Position numbers and translations under genes: made by a program
Source: Actinomyces culturomici
GTDB lineage: Bacteria; Actinomycetota; Actinomycetes; Actinomycetales; Actinomycetaceae
Length of the DNA stretch: 64,000 nucleotides
Assembly: GCF_900499005.1 (NCBI RefSeq)
Contig: NZ_LS991317.1
Location: forward strand, 251,222-315,221
Direction of reading: 5' to 3'
Shown: piece after piece, positions 35,353 to 44,538 of the stretch
How positions within the stretch are numbered: position 1 is the first letter of the stretch
How the letters are laid out: each line of letters starts with the position of its first letter
Notes under the pieces: generated by a model
Told to the model about the DNA's origin: nothing
Database searches by the model: none
Seen by the model: only the letters and a program-made list of their open reading frames with translations

Positions 35353-36597
35353 ATGCCGCCCGCAGCTCGCCGTCACGCCGCAGTGACCCACCGATCTCCG
35401 CTCAACCCCGCCGAACGCGCGATGTCGGGCGTGAAGGCCGAGAGCCTTCGCGCCATGAACCTCTCCCTCGCGCTCCGCCAGATCCTCGCCGCGCCCGGCG
35501 AGATCTCGCGCTCCGGCATCGCGCAGGCGACCGGTATCACCCGGGCGACCGTCTCCCGACTCGTCGACGAACTCATCGGCGCCGGCCTCGTCCTCGAACT
35601 CGAACCGCCCTCGGGCGGGCGCGGCCGCCCCGCCAACCGCCTCACCCCGGCCCCCGGGCGAGCCGTCGCCCTCGGCCTCGAGGTCAACATCTCGAGCCTC
35701 GACGCCGTCCTCATGGACCTCGCCGGCGAGGAGATCGGCGCCGCCCACGTCGAGACCGACTCCGCGGGGTCCGAACCCGCGGAGGTCATGACCCGTCTCG
35801 CCGGCATCGCGAACGCCCTCGTCGAGGACTCCCTGCCCGAGGGCGCGATCTTCCTCGGCACCGGCCTCGCGCTTCCCGGCCTCGTCTCCCCCGCCTCACT
35901 CGCGCTCGCCCCGAACCTCGGCTGGTGCGACGTCCCGCTCGAGCAGCTCCTCGCCCCGCTCGCGAAGGTCTATCCCGCCATCGTCGCGAACGAGGCCGAT
36001 CTGTCGGCGTTCGCCGTCGCCAACCCGCTGCCCGGCGTCCCCTCCGGACCCGCCTCCTTCGTCTACGTGTCCGGCGAGGTCGGGATCGGCGCCGGCATCA
36101 TCGTCGACCACCGCCCGCTCGGCGGCGCGCGCGGATGGTCCGGCGAGATCGGACACATCTGCGCCGACCCCGCGGGTCCGCCGTGCTCCTGCGGCGCGAC
36201 CGGCTGCCTCGAGGCCTACCTCGGCCTGCGCGCCCTCGCGAGAAGGGCGGGCCTCCCGAAGGGCGCGACGATCTCCGACATCCGCGCCTCCGCCCTCGCC
36301 GGCGACGCCGCGACCCTCGAGGCGCTTCACGAGGGCGGGGCCGCGCTCGGGCGCGCCCTCGCCGCGGTCATCAACTCGGTCGACATCCCCCTCGTCCTCA
36401 TCGGCGGCATCGTCGCCGAAGTCGGCGAATGGGTCCTCGAACCCGCTCGCGAGGAGATCGCGAAGCGCGTCCTCCAGGCCTCCTGGTCGCAGCCCGCCGT
36501 CGAGATCCTCAAGGACTCGCAGGATCTCGGCGTCCGAGGCGCGGCGCTGCGCATCCTCCAGCGCCTCGTCGACGATCCGATGGCCTGGACGGCCTGA
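35353..36597 (+). CDS. xylR: ROK-family repressor of xylose genes
   Basis: A 414-residue protein with an N-terminal winged HTH at about residues 35-90 (SRSGIAQATGITRATVSRLVDEL) and a ROK sugar-kinase-like domain. The zinc-binding motif CSCGATGCLEAYLG (near residue 280) and GGARGWSGEIGH (near 256) are present. It is the XylR type that represses xylA/xylB until xylose binds. The start at 35353 has only a weak AAGGG nearby; an ATG at 35422 would remove 23 residues. The operator between it and xylA supports the assignment. Confidence 0.85.
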   Translation: MPPAARRHAAVTHRSPLNPAERAMSGVKAESLRAMNLSLALRQILAAPGEISRSGIAQATGITRATVSRLVDELIGAGLVLELEPPSGGRGRPANRLTPAPGRAVALGLEVNISSLDAVLMDLAGEEIGAAHVETDSAGSEPAEVMTRLAGIANALVEDSLPEGAIFLGTGLALPGLVSPASLALAPNLGWCDVPLEQLLAPLAKVYPAIVANEADLSAFAVANPLPGVPSGPASFVYVSGEVGIGAGIIVDHRPLGGARGWSGEIGHICADPAGPPCSCGATGCLEAYLGLRALARRAGLPKGATISDIRASALAGDAATLEALHEGGAALGRALAAVINSVDIPLVLIGGIVAEVGEWVLEPAREEIAKRVLQASWSQPAVEILKDSQDLGVRGAALRILQRLVDDPMAWTA

Positions 36598-36705
36598 CGT
36601 CTCCCTTACCGAGTAGTCACCGCCCGAGGTCGTCGCGGGCTTAGTCTGGAGCGTCGGGCGAAGTCGTCGCCGCCCGACACCCACTCCCCCACCCCAGGAG
36701 CCCTC

Positions 36706-37746
36706 ATGCGCGCTGCCTTCTTCGTCGAGCCCGGCCGAATGGTCGTGAAGAACGCCTCGCTCCCCGTCATCGAGAAGCCGACCGACGCGATCATCCGCGT
36801 CGTCGACGCGTGCGTGTGCGGGTCCGACCTGTGGTGGTACCGCGGGATCTCCCCGCGCACCCCCGGCCTCACGGGCCACGAGGCCACCGGCGTCGTCGAG
36901 GAGGTCGGCGACGCCGTCACCCGCGTCAAGCCCGGCGATTTCGTCGTCGTGCCCTTCACCCACGGCTGCGGGTACTGCCCCGCGTGCCGGGCGGGCTTCG
37001 ACGCGAACTGCGCGAATACCGAGGGCGGCGGCAACGCCGGCTACCAGGCCGAATTCATGCGCGCGACGAACGCCGACGGCTCGCTCGTCGTCGTCCCGGG
37101 CGACCCCGCCGCCTTCTCCGACGCCCTGCGCGCCTCCCTCCTCACGCTCTCCGACGTCATGGCGACCGGCTACCACGCCGCCTTCTCCGCCGAGGTCGGG
37201 CCCGGCGACACCGCGGTCGTCGTGGGCGACGGCGCGGTCGGCCTGTGCGGCGTCCTCGCGGCGGGGATGCGCGGCGCCGAGCGGATCATCGCGATGAGTC
37301 GGCACGAAGACCGTCAGGCCCTCGCCCGCGAGTTCGGCGCCACCGACGTCGTCGCCGCCAGGGGCGACGAGGGCGTGGCGGAGGTCCTCGATCTCACGGA
37401 GGGGGCGGGCGCCGACGCCGTTCTCGAGTGCGTCGGGTCGAACGAGGCGACGGCGACGGCCATCGGCGTCGCGAGGCCGGGCGCCGTCGTCGGACGAGTC
37501 GGAGTCCCCCACTTCGTCGAGATCGACCTCGCCCCGCTCTTCTGGAAGAACATCGGGCTGCGCGGCGGCCCGGCTTCCGTGACGACGCACGACCGCGGGG
37601 TCCTCCTCGACGCCGTCCTCGCCGGCGCCATCGATCCCGGACGGGTGTTCACGAAGACCTTCTCGCTCGACGAGGTCCAGGAGGCGTACGCCGCGATGGA
37701 CGAGCGCCGGGCGATCAAGTCCCTTCTGCGCATCGGGGACATCTGA
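36706..37746 (+). CDS. Zinc-dependent medium-chain dehydrogenase
   Basis: A 346-residue MDR-superfamily protein. Catalytic zinc ligands appear as CVCGSDLWWY (Cys near residue 37) and GHEATGVVEEVG (His near 62); a structural-zinc-like cluster GCGYCPACRAGFDANC lies near 87-105; the NAD(P)-binding VVVGDGAVGLCG is near 175. It oxidises an alcohol or sugar alcohol, or reduces a carbonyl. It starts after CAGGAG and is followed 60 bases on by a LacI regulator. Its position beside two pentose clusters suggests a polyol substrate, but this is only contextual. Confidence 0.85.
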   Translation: MRAAFFVEPGRMVVKNASLPVIEKPTDAIIRVVDACVCGSDLWWYRGISPRTPGLTGHEATGVVEEVGDAVTRVKPGDFVVVPFTHGCGYCPACRAGFDANCANTEGGGNAGYQAEFMRATNADGSLVVVPGDPAAFSDALRASLLTLSDVMATGYHAAFSAEVGPGDTAVVVGDGAVGLCGVLAAGMRGAERIIAMSRHEDRQALAREFGATDVVAARGDEGVAEVLDLTEGAGADAVLECVGSNEATATAIGVARPGAVVGRVGVPHFVEIDLAPLFWKNIGLRGGPASVTTHDRGVLLDAVLAGAIDPGRVFTKTFSLDEVQEAYAAMDERRAIKSLLRIGDI

Positions 37747-37806
37747 TCCGTCCGATCCCGGCGGAACGCCCCGCGCCCCCACGTTTCCGACCATTACTCT
37801 GAGGAC

Positions 37807-38826
37807 ATGACGATCGACGAGAAGCACCGCCCTCGCCTCGTCGACGTCGCGCGCGCCGCCGGCGTCTCGGTATCGACCGCCTCGCGCGCCCTCGGGCGGG
37901 GCTCCGAACTCATCGGCGCGCAGACCCGGGACCACGTCCGTCAGGTGGCGCGGGAGCTCGGCTACAGGGTGAATCCGGTCGCCCGCTCCCTCCGCCTCGC
38001 GAAGACGAAGCAGATCGGGATGGTCGTCCCCTCGATCTCCAACCCCTTCTTCATGGAGCTCGTCGTCCAGGTCGAGCACCGCCTCGCGGAACGGGGCCTC
38101 TCGCTCCTCCTCTCCGATTCTCAGATGTCGGTGATCAAGGAGGACTTCCAGCTCCGCACCTTCGAGGGGGGCTCCGTCGACGGACTCATCCTCGTCCCCT
38201 GCCACGAGACCTTCTCCACTCCGGCCGTCGAGCGCACCTCCGCCCTCGTCCACACCGTGCAACTCGACCGTGCGGTGCAGCTCCCCGATCTTCCGATGGT
38301 CGGCGTCGACGATCGCCACGGGATCCGGTCCGTCCTCGAGCACCTTCGCGAGAAGGGGGCCCGAAGGATCGCGCTCCTGGCGAATACGGGATCCGACGTC
38401 TCGTCGGTGACGCGCGTCCGCGAGGCCAGGGCCGCCGCCGAGGAGTTCGACATGCGCCTGCGCGATTCGGACGTCGTCGAGTGCAACTTCTCCGTCGATT
38501 CCGCCCGTAATGCGATCCGCGCCCTGCTCGCCCGGGGGAATCGGTGGGACGCGGTCGTCTGCCTCAACGACCTCATCGCCATCGGCGCCGTCACCGAGCT
38601 CCGCCACCGCGGACTGCGCATCCCCGAGGACGTCATGGTGACGGGCTTCGACGACATTCAGTTCGCCCAGTTCATGCGGCCCTCCCTCACCACCCTCCGC
38701 CAGCCTCTCGCCGAGATCGCCCATCGCGGCGTCGACATCCTCCTCTCGGAGGAGGAGCCGACCGAGAAGCGGATCGCCGTCCGCGGAGAACTCATCGTCA
38801 GAGAATCCACCGGATACGCCTTCTGA
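37807..38826 (+). CDS. LacI-family transcriptional regulator
   Basis: A 339-residue LacI/GalR protein. The HTH and hinge lie at residues 10-60 (LVDVARAAGVSVSTASRALG to NPVARSLRLAKTKQIG), then a ribose-binding-protein-like sensor (MVVPSISNPFFMELV, GFDDIQFAQFMRPSLTTLRQPL). GAGGA precedes the ATG. It converges on the ribose-like operon, and generic LacI operators (TGNNANCGNTNNCA type) occur at that operon's two promoters near 44.5 and 46.0 kb, so it is the likely regulator of that operon. Confidence 0.85.
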   Translation: MTIDEKHRPRLVDVARAAGVSVSTASRALGRGSELIGAQTRDHVRQVARELGYRVNPVARSLRLAKTKQIGMVVPSISNPFFMELVVQVEHRLAERGLSLLLSDSQMSVIKEDFQLRTFEGGSVDGLILVPCHETFSTPAVERTSALVHTVQLDRAVQLPDLPMVGVDDRHGIRSVLEHLREKGARRIALLANTGSDVSSVTRVREARAAAEEFDMRLRDSDVVECNFSVDSARNAIRALLARGNRWDAVVCLNDLIAIGAVTELRHRGLRIPEDVMVTGFDDIQFAQFMRPSLTTLRQPLAEIAHRGVDILLSEEEPTEKRIAVRGELIVRESTGYAF

Positions 38827-38924
38827 CCCTCTCCGCGGCTCCGCCGCCCACGACGCCGCGTCCGAGTCCCTCCCCTTCCTCAGGCGCCTCCGCCCCGGCC
38901 TCGTCGATCGGGGAGGCTGCCCCG

Positions 38925-38977
38925 AAAAAAGGAGCCCGCCCCCGGACCCGCCGCGGTCGCGGAGATCTCGGGGGCGG
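38925..38977 (-). terminator. Intrinsic terminator of the ribose-like operon
   Basis: On the minus strand a 9-bp GC stem (38969-38977 with 38936-38944), whose 24-base loop can pair further, is followed by CTCC and six T residues (38930-38925). It lies just after the RpiB-like stop codon. Confidence 0.65.
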
Positions 38978-38998
38978 ACCGTCTGAACACGAGACGCG

Positions 38999-39562
38999 TC
39001 AGTACGCGAGGCCCTTCGGCTGGTCGGCGAGGACCGCCGACTGCGGGTTCGGAACCTCGAAGCCGTTCGCCTTGTAGGCGTCGTAGTCGAAGTTCTCGCA
39101 CTCGTCGTAGCCGATGCGGTGGTAGTCGTAGAAGCCGTCCCAATCCTCGTAGCCCGTGCCGAGCTCCGACTCGAGGAAGGCGTCCGCCATCGCCATCGCC
39201 GTGCGGGGCGCCACGTAGAAGGCGCCCATGGCGAGGAGGTTCGCGTTGTTCGCGGCCGCCGCACGCTTCGCGGAGGGCACCGTCTCGCAGACCGCGGCGT
39301 GGACGTGCGGGACCTTCGACGCCGCGATGTGGATGCCCATCCCCGTTCCGCAGAACGCGAGGGCCCGCTCGAACTCGCCCTCGGCGATCTTCGCGCCCAG
39401 GGCGAAGCCGACGCGGTGGTACATCGGCGTCGCCTCCAGATCGGGGGTGAGGTCGGTGACGGTCCACCCGCGCTCCTGGAGGTGGGCCTTGACCGCCTCC
39501 TTGAGGGGGAATCCCGCGAAGTCGGCGCCCACGACGATGTGCTTGCTTCTCACGGTCTTCAT
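38999..39562 (-). CDS. rpiB: RpiB/LacAB-family sugar-phosphate isomerase
   Basis: A 187-residue protein of the RpiB/LacAB fold: HIVVGADFAGFPLKEAVK near residue 8, FCGTGMGIHIAASKVPHVHAAVC near 70-90 with the active-site region, and NNANLLAMGA near 104. It probably isomerises ribose 5-phosphate/ribulose 5-phosphate or allose 6-phosphate/allulose 6-phosphate. It is longer than typical RpiB (about 150), with a C-terminal Tyr/Asp-rich tail. It is the last gene of the operon and overlaps the upstream permease stop by 4 bases. The rpiB symbol is a family assignment; the precise substrate is uncertain. Confidence 0.8.
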   Translation of the reverse strand: MKTVRSKHIVVGADFAGFPLKEAVKAHLQERGWTVTDLTPDLEATPMYHRVGFALGAKIAEGEFERALAFCGTGMGIHIAASKVPHVHAAVCETVPSAKRAAAANNANLLAMGAFYVAPRTAMAMADAFLESELGTGYEDWDGFYDYHRIGYDECENFDYDAYKANGFEVPNPQSAVLADQPKGLAY

Positions 39563-40611
39563 GAGTTCTTCCTTTCTCGGAGGAGTCCCTTGAACGGGTT
39601 CCTCCCATTGAGTTCATTCGCGCAGATGACGAAGAGGAGGACGCCGCCCCAGATGAGCGGACGGTAGAAGTTCGAGATGTTCGGGAACATGTTGAGGCCC
39701 GAGGAGAGGACCTGGAGCATGACGATCGCGAGGACGACGCCCGCGATGCGGCCCTTGCCTCCGTTGGGGTTGACTCCGCCCAGGACGACGATGAGGACCG
39801 TGAGCAGCGTGTAGCTCGCCCCGTAGTCGGCCTTCGCGGAGTTGTAGTTCGCGAGCATGACGAGTCCGGCCATCGCCGCCATGATCCCGGAGAGGATGTA
39901 CGTCCTCATGAGGAGGCTCGTGATCTTCATTCCCGAGAAGTGCGCCGCCGTCTCGTTGGTGCCGAGCAGGAGGATCTTCGTGCCGAATCCGGTGAGCGAC
40001 AGGATGAGGCCGACGATCACCGCGCAGAGGATGAAGATGATGAGCGCCATCGGGATGAGCCCGCCGATTCTCGCGGCGAACACCGCGCCGTAGGCCTTGG
40101 GAACGCCCGACACCGGCTTGCCGCCGGTGAGGATGATCGCGACGCCGCCGAAGAGTTCGAGGGTGCCGAGGGTGGCGAGGATCGGCGGGATCTTCAGCGT
40201 CGCGACGAGGAAGCCGTTGAAGGCCCCGCACACGACGCCGACCGCGAGCGCGATCGCGAGCGCGATGACGGCGGCGAGCCCCATGGATCCGGGAGTCGCG
40301 TCGCCCGTCAGCACCGCTCGAAGGACGAGCGCCGCGCAGATCGAGGTGACGTTCGCGATCGCGACGACCGAGAGGTCGATGCCCGCGGTGAACATCGTCA
40401 GCATGACGCCGAGGGCCATGAGGCCGAACTCGGGGAACTGGATCGCCATCGACACCCATGTTCGCGTCGCGAAGAACGGCCCGGGGCGGATGATCGCGAA
40501 GAAGACGAGGAGGAGGGCGAGGACGAGGATGAGCCTCGTCATGTACGAGTCCTTCTGGAGGAAGGAGGGCAGAGAGAGCCCCTTGCGCGCGGGCGCTGAT
40601 GAGGTGGTCAT
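39559..40611 (-). CDS. Ribose/AI-2-type ABC permease, second
   Basis: A 350-residue protein with about ten hydrophobic segments and the family signatures FTAGIDLSVVAIANV near residue 70 and LLGTNETAAHFSGMK near 215. AAGGAG precedes the ATG at 40611. It differs considerably from the other permease of this operon, suggesting a heterodimeric channel. Its stop overlaps the RpiB-like start (ATGA). Confidence 0.9.
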   Translation of the reverse strand: MTTSSAPARKGLSLPSFLQKDSYMTRLILVLALLLVFFAIIRPGPFFATRTWVSMAIQFPEFGLMALGVMLTMFTAGIDLSVVAIANVTSICAALVLRAVLTGDATPGSMGLAAVIALAIALAVGVVCGAFNGFLVATLKIPPILATLGTLELFGGVAIILTGGKPVSGVPKAYGAVFAARIGGLIPMALIIFILCAVIVGLILSLTGFGTKILLLGTNETAAHFSGMKITSLLMRTYILSGIMAAMAGLVMLANYNSAKADYGASYTLLTVLIVVLGGVNPNGGKGRIAGVVLAIVMLQVLSSGLNMFPNISNFYRPLIWGGVLLFVICANELNGRNPFKGLLRERKNS

Positions 40612-40625
40612 ATCGCGTTCTCCTT

Positions 40626-41636
40626 TCACAGGATCGAGGCCTTGGCCCGCTTCGACCTCGCCACCTGGACGGCGGAGACGCCGGTGCCGACGATGATGAG
40701 GAGGCCGAGGGCGAAGCCCTGCCAGAAGGTGGGGATGCCGGTGAGGATCATCGAGTTCTGGACGATGACGATGAGGAGGGTGCCGAGGACGACGCCCGTG
40801 AGCGATCCCGTCCCCCCGGTGATCGCGGTGCCGCCGAGGACAACCGCGGCGATCACCATCATCTCCATGCCGAGCAGGTTCGTCGGATGCATCTGCCCCA
40901 TCGAGGTCGTGCGGACCATGCCGGCGAGCGCCGCGATCACGCCGACGATGACGTAGAGCCAGAACTTCGTGCGGCGAACCTTGAAGCCCGCCCGTTCGGC
41001 GGCCGATTCGTCCCCGCCGATCGCGAAGATCCCGCGTCCGAACATCGTGTAGCGGGTGACGAAGTAGGCGATCGCGAGAACGGCGACGAAGATGAGGAAG
41101 CTCGTCGGCATGACGGACTGGAGGCCCGACTCGGGGTTCTTCACCGTGAAGAGCGAGGACTCCCCGAAGGCCTTCATCGACGCGGGGATATCGGGGATCT
41201 GGACCGACTTCATCGCGCCCTGCATGACGCCCGAGAAGACGTTCGCCGTGCCCAGCGTAATGATGAGCGTCGGCACCGTGAGCCACGAGGTGAACAGGCC
41301 GTTGAACGCGCCGAGCAGTGCGCCGAGCAGCATCGCGAGCAGGAACGGCACGATGACCGGCCCGTTGTAGCCCTGATCGACGAGGAACCGCGTCGTCGCG
41401 TAGACGGCGAGCGAGGCGAGCGCCGGGAAGGAGACGTCGATACCGCCCGACACGAGGACGAGGTGCGCGGCGACGGCGAAGAGACCGGGGACGACCATCG
41501 CGTTCGCGAGATCGACGAGGTTGTTCGCGGAGAAGAACTGGCCGGATCGCGCCTGGATGACGAGGGCGAGGGCGACGATGACGAGGAAGACCCAGAATTC
41601 GTTCGCCCGAAGGATCTTCGTCTTGAGGGATGTCAT
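40626..41636 (-). CDS. Ribose/AI-2-type ABC permease, first
   Basis: A 336-residue membrane protein of the RbsC family: LVLVSGGIDVSFPALASLAVY near residue 60, a FAIGGDESAAERAGFKV cytoplasmic loop near 205, and the GGTAITGGTGSLTGVVLG segment near 270. It directly follows the ATPase gene by one base. Together with the second permease it forms the channel. Confidence 0.9.
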   Translation of the reverse strand: MTSLKTKILRANEFWVFLVIVALALVIQARSGQFFSANNLVDLANAMVVPGLFAVAAHLVLVSGGIDVSFPALASLAVYATTRFLVDQGYNGPVIVPFLLAMLLGALLGAFNGLFTSWLTVPTLIITLGTANVFSGVMQGAMKSVQIPDIPASMKAFGESSLFTVKNPESGLQSVMPTSFLIFVAVLAIAYFVTRYTMFGRGIFAIGGDESAAERAGFKVRRTKFWLYVIVGVIAALAGMVRTTSMGQMHPTNLLGMEMMVIAAVVLGGTAITGGTGSLTGVVLGTLLIVIVQNSMILTGIPTFWQGFALGLLIIVGTGVSAVQVARSKRAKASIL

Positions 41637-41637
41637 T

Positions 41638-43149
41638 TCACTTCGCTCCTTCCGCTGCGACGTCGCGCGACATGAGTTCGCCGAGCTCCGCCTCGGCCGT
41701 CGTGGCGGGATCGATGGACTCGCGAATCCGTCCGCCGCGCATGATGAGGACCGACGAGCAGTTGGTGAGGACCTCCGCGATGTCGTCGGAGATGATGACG
41801 ATCGCCATGCCTTCGCGGGCGAGGCGCTGGAGGATCGAGTGGATCGTGTACTTCGACCCGATGTCGACGCCGACCGTCGGCCCGTTGAGGATGAGGACGT
41901 CCGGCTTCGTCGCCAGCCACTTCGCGAGGACGACCTTCTGCTGGTTGCCGCCGGAAAGAGTGTTCACGGCGTTGTCCGGATCGGGGGTCGCGACCTCGAG
42001 GTCCTTCACCCAGCGGCGCTCCTCCTCGGCGATCCCCTTCTTGTCGAGGACACCGAGGGCTCCGGCGAATTCGGACAGCTCGGAGATGACGATGTTCTCC
42101 CCGATCGACCTCGAGAGGAAGAGGCCCTCCGTGAGTCGGTCCTCGGGGACGAGGGCGATTCCGGCGTCGATCGCGTCCTGGACGTTCCGCAGGTGCACCT
42201 CCTCGCCCTTCACACGGATCGATCCGGCGTTCGTCGCGAGCGATCCGAAGAGGGCGAGGGCGAGTTCGGTGCGTCCCGATCCGAGGAGGCCGGTGATGCC
42301 GAGGATCTCGCCGCCGCGCAGGGAGAAGCTCACGTCGGCGAAAGCCCCCTCGGACCCGAGGTTCTCCACCTCGAGGACGGGTTCGTCGGTGACGCGGTCG
42401 GCGACGAATCGGGTCTCGTCGAATTCCTTGCCCGTCATGTACTTGGCGAACTTGTGACGGTCGAGCTCGTCGCGCTCGCAGGTGATGACCTTCTCGCCGG
42501 AGCGGAGGATGGTGAAGCGCTCGGAGATCTCGAAGACCTCCTCGAGCTTGTGGGAGACGAAGAGGATCGCGATACCGCGCGACTTGAGGTCGGAGATGAT
42601 GGTGAAGAGCGCCGTGACCTCGTGCTTCGTGAGGGCGGTGGTCGGCTCGTCCATGATGATGAGCTTCGCGTCCGACATGAGGGCGCGGCAGATGGCGACG
42701 AGCTGCTTGTCGGCGACTGAAAGATCGCCGACCTTGGCGTCGAGGTCGACGCGGAATCCGATCTTGGCCACCGCCTCCTCGGCGATGCTCCTGAAGCGCT
42801 TCCAGTTGACGATCTTCCGTCCGGCCGCGACCTCGGTGGTGAGCGCAAGGTTCTCCATGACCGTGAGATTCGGGAAGACCGAGAAGTCCTGGTAGATGAC
42901 CTGCACGCCGGCGCCGATGGCCTCGAGCGGGGTCATCTTCGTCCACTGGCGGCCACCGATCTCGATGATGCCGGAGTCGGGCTCGTGGACGCCTGAGATG
43001 ACTTTGATGAGGGTGGACTTGCCCGAGCCGTTCTCGCCGGCGAGGCAGTGGATCTCGCCGGGCGCGATGTCGAGGTTGATGTCCTTGAGGGCGTGGACGC
43101 CCGCGAACGTCTTGTTGACGTTCTTCACTGAGATGAGGGGGGATTCCAT
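41638..43149 (-). CDS. Ribose-type ABC transporter ATPase, two ABC domains
   Basis: A 503-residue RbsA-type double ABC protein. The first domain has GENGSGKSTLIKVISG near residue 35 and MDEPTTAL near 165; the second has the modified Walker A ITGLLGSGRTELALALFG near 285 and NTLSGGNQQKVVLAKWLATKPDVLILNGPTVGVD near 395-425. LNGPT replaces the usual LDEPT: Asp-Glu is Asn-Gly in the second Walker B, so the second site is probably catalytically weak while the first is normal. It follows the binding-protein gene after two strong hairpins. Confidence 0.92.
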   Translation of the reverse strand: MESPLISVKNVNKTFAGVHALKDINLDIAPGEIHCLAGENGSGKSTLIKVISGVHEPDSGIIEIGGRQWTKMTPLEAIGAGVQVIYQDFSVFPNLTVMENLALTTEVAAGRKIVNWKRFRSIAEEAVAKIGFRVDLDAKVGDLSVADKQLVAICRALMSDAKLIIMDEPTTALTKHEVTALFTIISDLKSRGIAILFVSHKLEEVFEISERFTILRSGEKVITCERDELDRHKFAKYMTGKEFDETRFVADRVTDEPVLEVENLGSEGAFADVSFSLRGGEILGITGLLGSGRTELALALFGSLATNAGSIRVKGEEVHLRNVQDAIDAGIALVPEDRLTEGLFLSRSIGENIVISELSEFAGALGVLDKKGIAEEERRWVKDLEVATPDPDNAVNTLSGGNQQKVVLAKWLATKPDVLILNGPTVGVDIGSKYTIHSILQRLAREGMAIVIISDDIAEVLTNCSSVLIMRGGRIRESIDPATTAEAELGELMSRDVAAEGAK

Positions 43150-43172
43150 TGATCGATTCCTTCCAGGCCCGC

Positions 43173-43248
43173 GGCGCGCCCCCGATCGCTCGGGGGCGCG
43201 CCCTGATGCGCGGAATGCGGGGCGCCGAACAGGGGTTCGGCGCCCCGC
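43173..43248. repeat. Two tandem perfect hairpins between binding-protein and ATPase genes
   Basis: Stem 1 pairs 43173-43184 with 43191-43202 (12 bp, loop ATCGCT). Stem 2 pairs 43217-43230 with 43235-43248 (14 bp, loop AGGG). They fill the gap after the binding-protein stop. Such structures commonly protect the upstream message or reduce readthrough, giving more binding protein than ATPase. Confidence 0.7.
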
Positions 43249-43255
43249 GCAAACG

Positions 43256-44311
43256 TCAGAAGCCGAAGCTGTCGACGTTCTCCTTGGTGATCTGGATCCA
43301 GCCGTCGCCCTCGAGGACCTTGTCCGAGCCCTCGGCGAAGTGCATCTGGTAGCCCTTGGGGCCGAGGTCGATCCCGTCCTCGATCTTCTCGCCGTCGAGG
43401 ATCTTCGTGGCGAGCGAGGCCATGGCGTAGCCGGCGTCCGCGGGATCCCAGAGGGTGAGGGCCGCGACGAGGCCCTTGTCGAGGATTTCCTTGTTGGCGG
43501 CGGGCATGCCGGTTCCGGCGGTGAAGACCTTGCCCTGCAGGCCGAGCTCGTCGATCGCGCGCGCGACGCCGGGGGCGTCGAAGGAGGACGTGCCGAGGAT
43601 GCCGGTGACCTCCGGGTACTTCTTCAGCACCTCCTTTGCGACCTGGTACGCGGTTTCACCGTTGTCCTGGGACTCGACGCGGGGCTCCGCCTCGAGGAGC
43701 TGCATGTTCGGGTAGGCCTCCTTCTGACGCGCGACCGCGCCATCGGCCCACTCGTTGTGGGACGCGTTCGTCACGTGGCCGACCATCGTCGTGTAGGTGC
43801 CCTTCTCGCCCATCGCCTTGGCGAGGTTGTCCATGATGAAGGCGCCGTACTTGGCGTTGTTGAAGGCCTCGATGTCGTACATCGTGTTCTCCTGCGAGGC
43901 GCCCTCGTGCGTGACGACGACGATGCCGGCGTCCATGGCCTCCTTGAGCACGGGCTCAATGGCGCCCGGATCGACCGGGACAACGCCGATCGCGTCGACG
44001 CCCTGGGCGATGAGGTCCTGGATGACCTGGGCCTGCATGGTGGCGTCGGTCTCGGCCGGGCCCTTCTGGAAGACGTTGAGGCCGGTCTCCTCGGCGTACT
44101 TCTTGACGCCGACCTCCATGCGGACGAACCAGGGGTTCGTCGCGTCCTTCGGGACGATGGCGATCGTGTAGTCCTTGCCGGAGGCGGACGAGGAAGAGCC
44201 GCCCGAGGAGGCGGAATCGGACGAGGCGGTGCCCGTGCCGCCGGAGCAGGCGGCGAGGGCGAAAGCCGAAGTGAGAACGATTGCACTTGCGGCTGCGAAA
44301 CGGGACTTCAT
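43256..44311 (-). CDS. Sugar-binding lipoprotein of the ribose-like transporter
   Basis: A 351-residue protein with a signal peptide (MKSRFAAASAIVL) and lipobox ALAAC (Cys22), a Ser/Gly linker and the RbsB/LsrB fold (IAIVPKDATNPWFVRMEVG near residue 50, VVPVDPGAIEPVLKEAMDAG near 115). The ATG at 44311 has AAGGAG upstream; a GTG two codons earlier is excluded by that site. It resembles LsrB/RhaS proteins, but the binding-loop VTHEGAS differs from the WDSD of AI-2 binders, so a pentose or hexose is a better guess. It has its own promoter and operator. Confidence 0.88.
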   Translation of the reverse strand: MKSRFAAASAIVLTSAFALAACSGGTGTASSDSASSGGSSSSASGKDYTIAIVPKDATNPWFVRMEVGVKKYAEETGLNVFQKGPAETDATMQAQVIQDLIAQGVDAIGVVPVDPGAIEPVLKEAMDAGIVVVTHEGASQENTMYDIEAFNNAKYGAFIMDNLAKAMGEKGTYTTMVGHVTNASHNEWADGAVARQKEAYPNMQLLEAEPRVESQDNGETAYQVAKEVLKKYPEVTGILGTSSFDAPGVARAIDELGLQGKVFTAGTGMPAANKEILDKGLVAALTLWDPADAGYAMASLATKILDGEKIEDGIDLGPKGYQMHFAEGSDKVLEGDGWIQITKENVDSFGF

Positions 44312-44476
44312 GGTCACTCCTTGTGATTCACATCGACACTGATGGGGATCGTGGCGCGCCGGAACGCGCCGTCGTGGTCATTCCCCTGTCGGATCGGGCT
44401 CTCCTTCGGGCCCGCCGCGATGGGGATTCGTCGATCGGCAGAGGATTTCAGCCGACCCTTCGAACGAACACGAACG

Positions 44477-44505
44477 ATGGTATGTTGCGCGTCACGCTCT
44501 GTCGA
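44477..44505 (-). promoter_or_regulatory. Promoter of the binding-protein gene
   Basis: Read on the minus strand, TCGACA (44505-44500) and TACCAT (44482-44477) are 17 bases apart, pointing at the lipoprotein start at 44311. This could give binding protein independently of rbsDK. Confidence 0.45.
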
Positions 44506-44524
44506 GCACATCGGCGCGATGTTG

Positions 44525-44538
44525 TGCAATCGTTATCA
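44525..44538. promoter_or_regulatory. LacI-family operator overlapping the rbsK stop codon
   Basis: TGCAATCGTTATCA (minus strand TGATAACGATTGCA) fits the LacI/GalR consensus TGNNANCGNTNNCA completely. It lies just upstream of the binding-protein promoter. Confidence 0.6.

Noticed and set aside
43256..44311. AI-2 (LsrB) function for the binding protein
   Set aside because: The binding-loop residues expected of AI-2 receptors are replaced (VTHEGAS instead of WDSD) and no lsrK/lsrF/lsrG genes are near.
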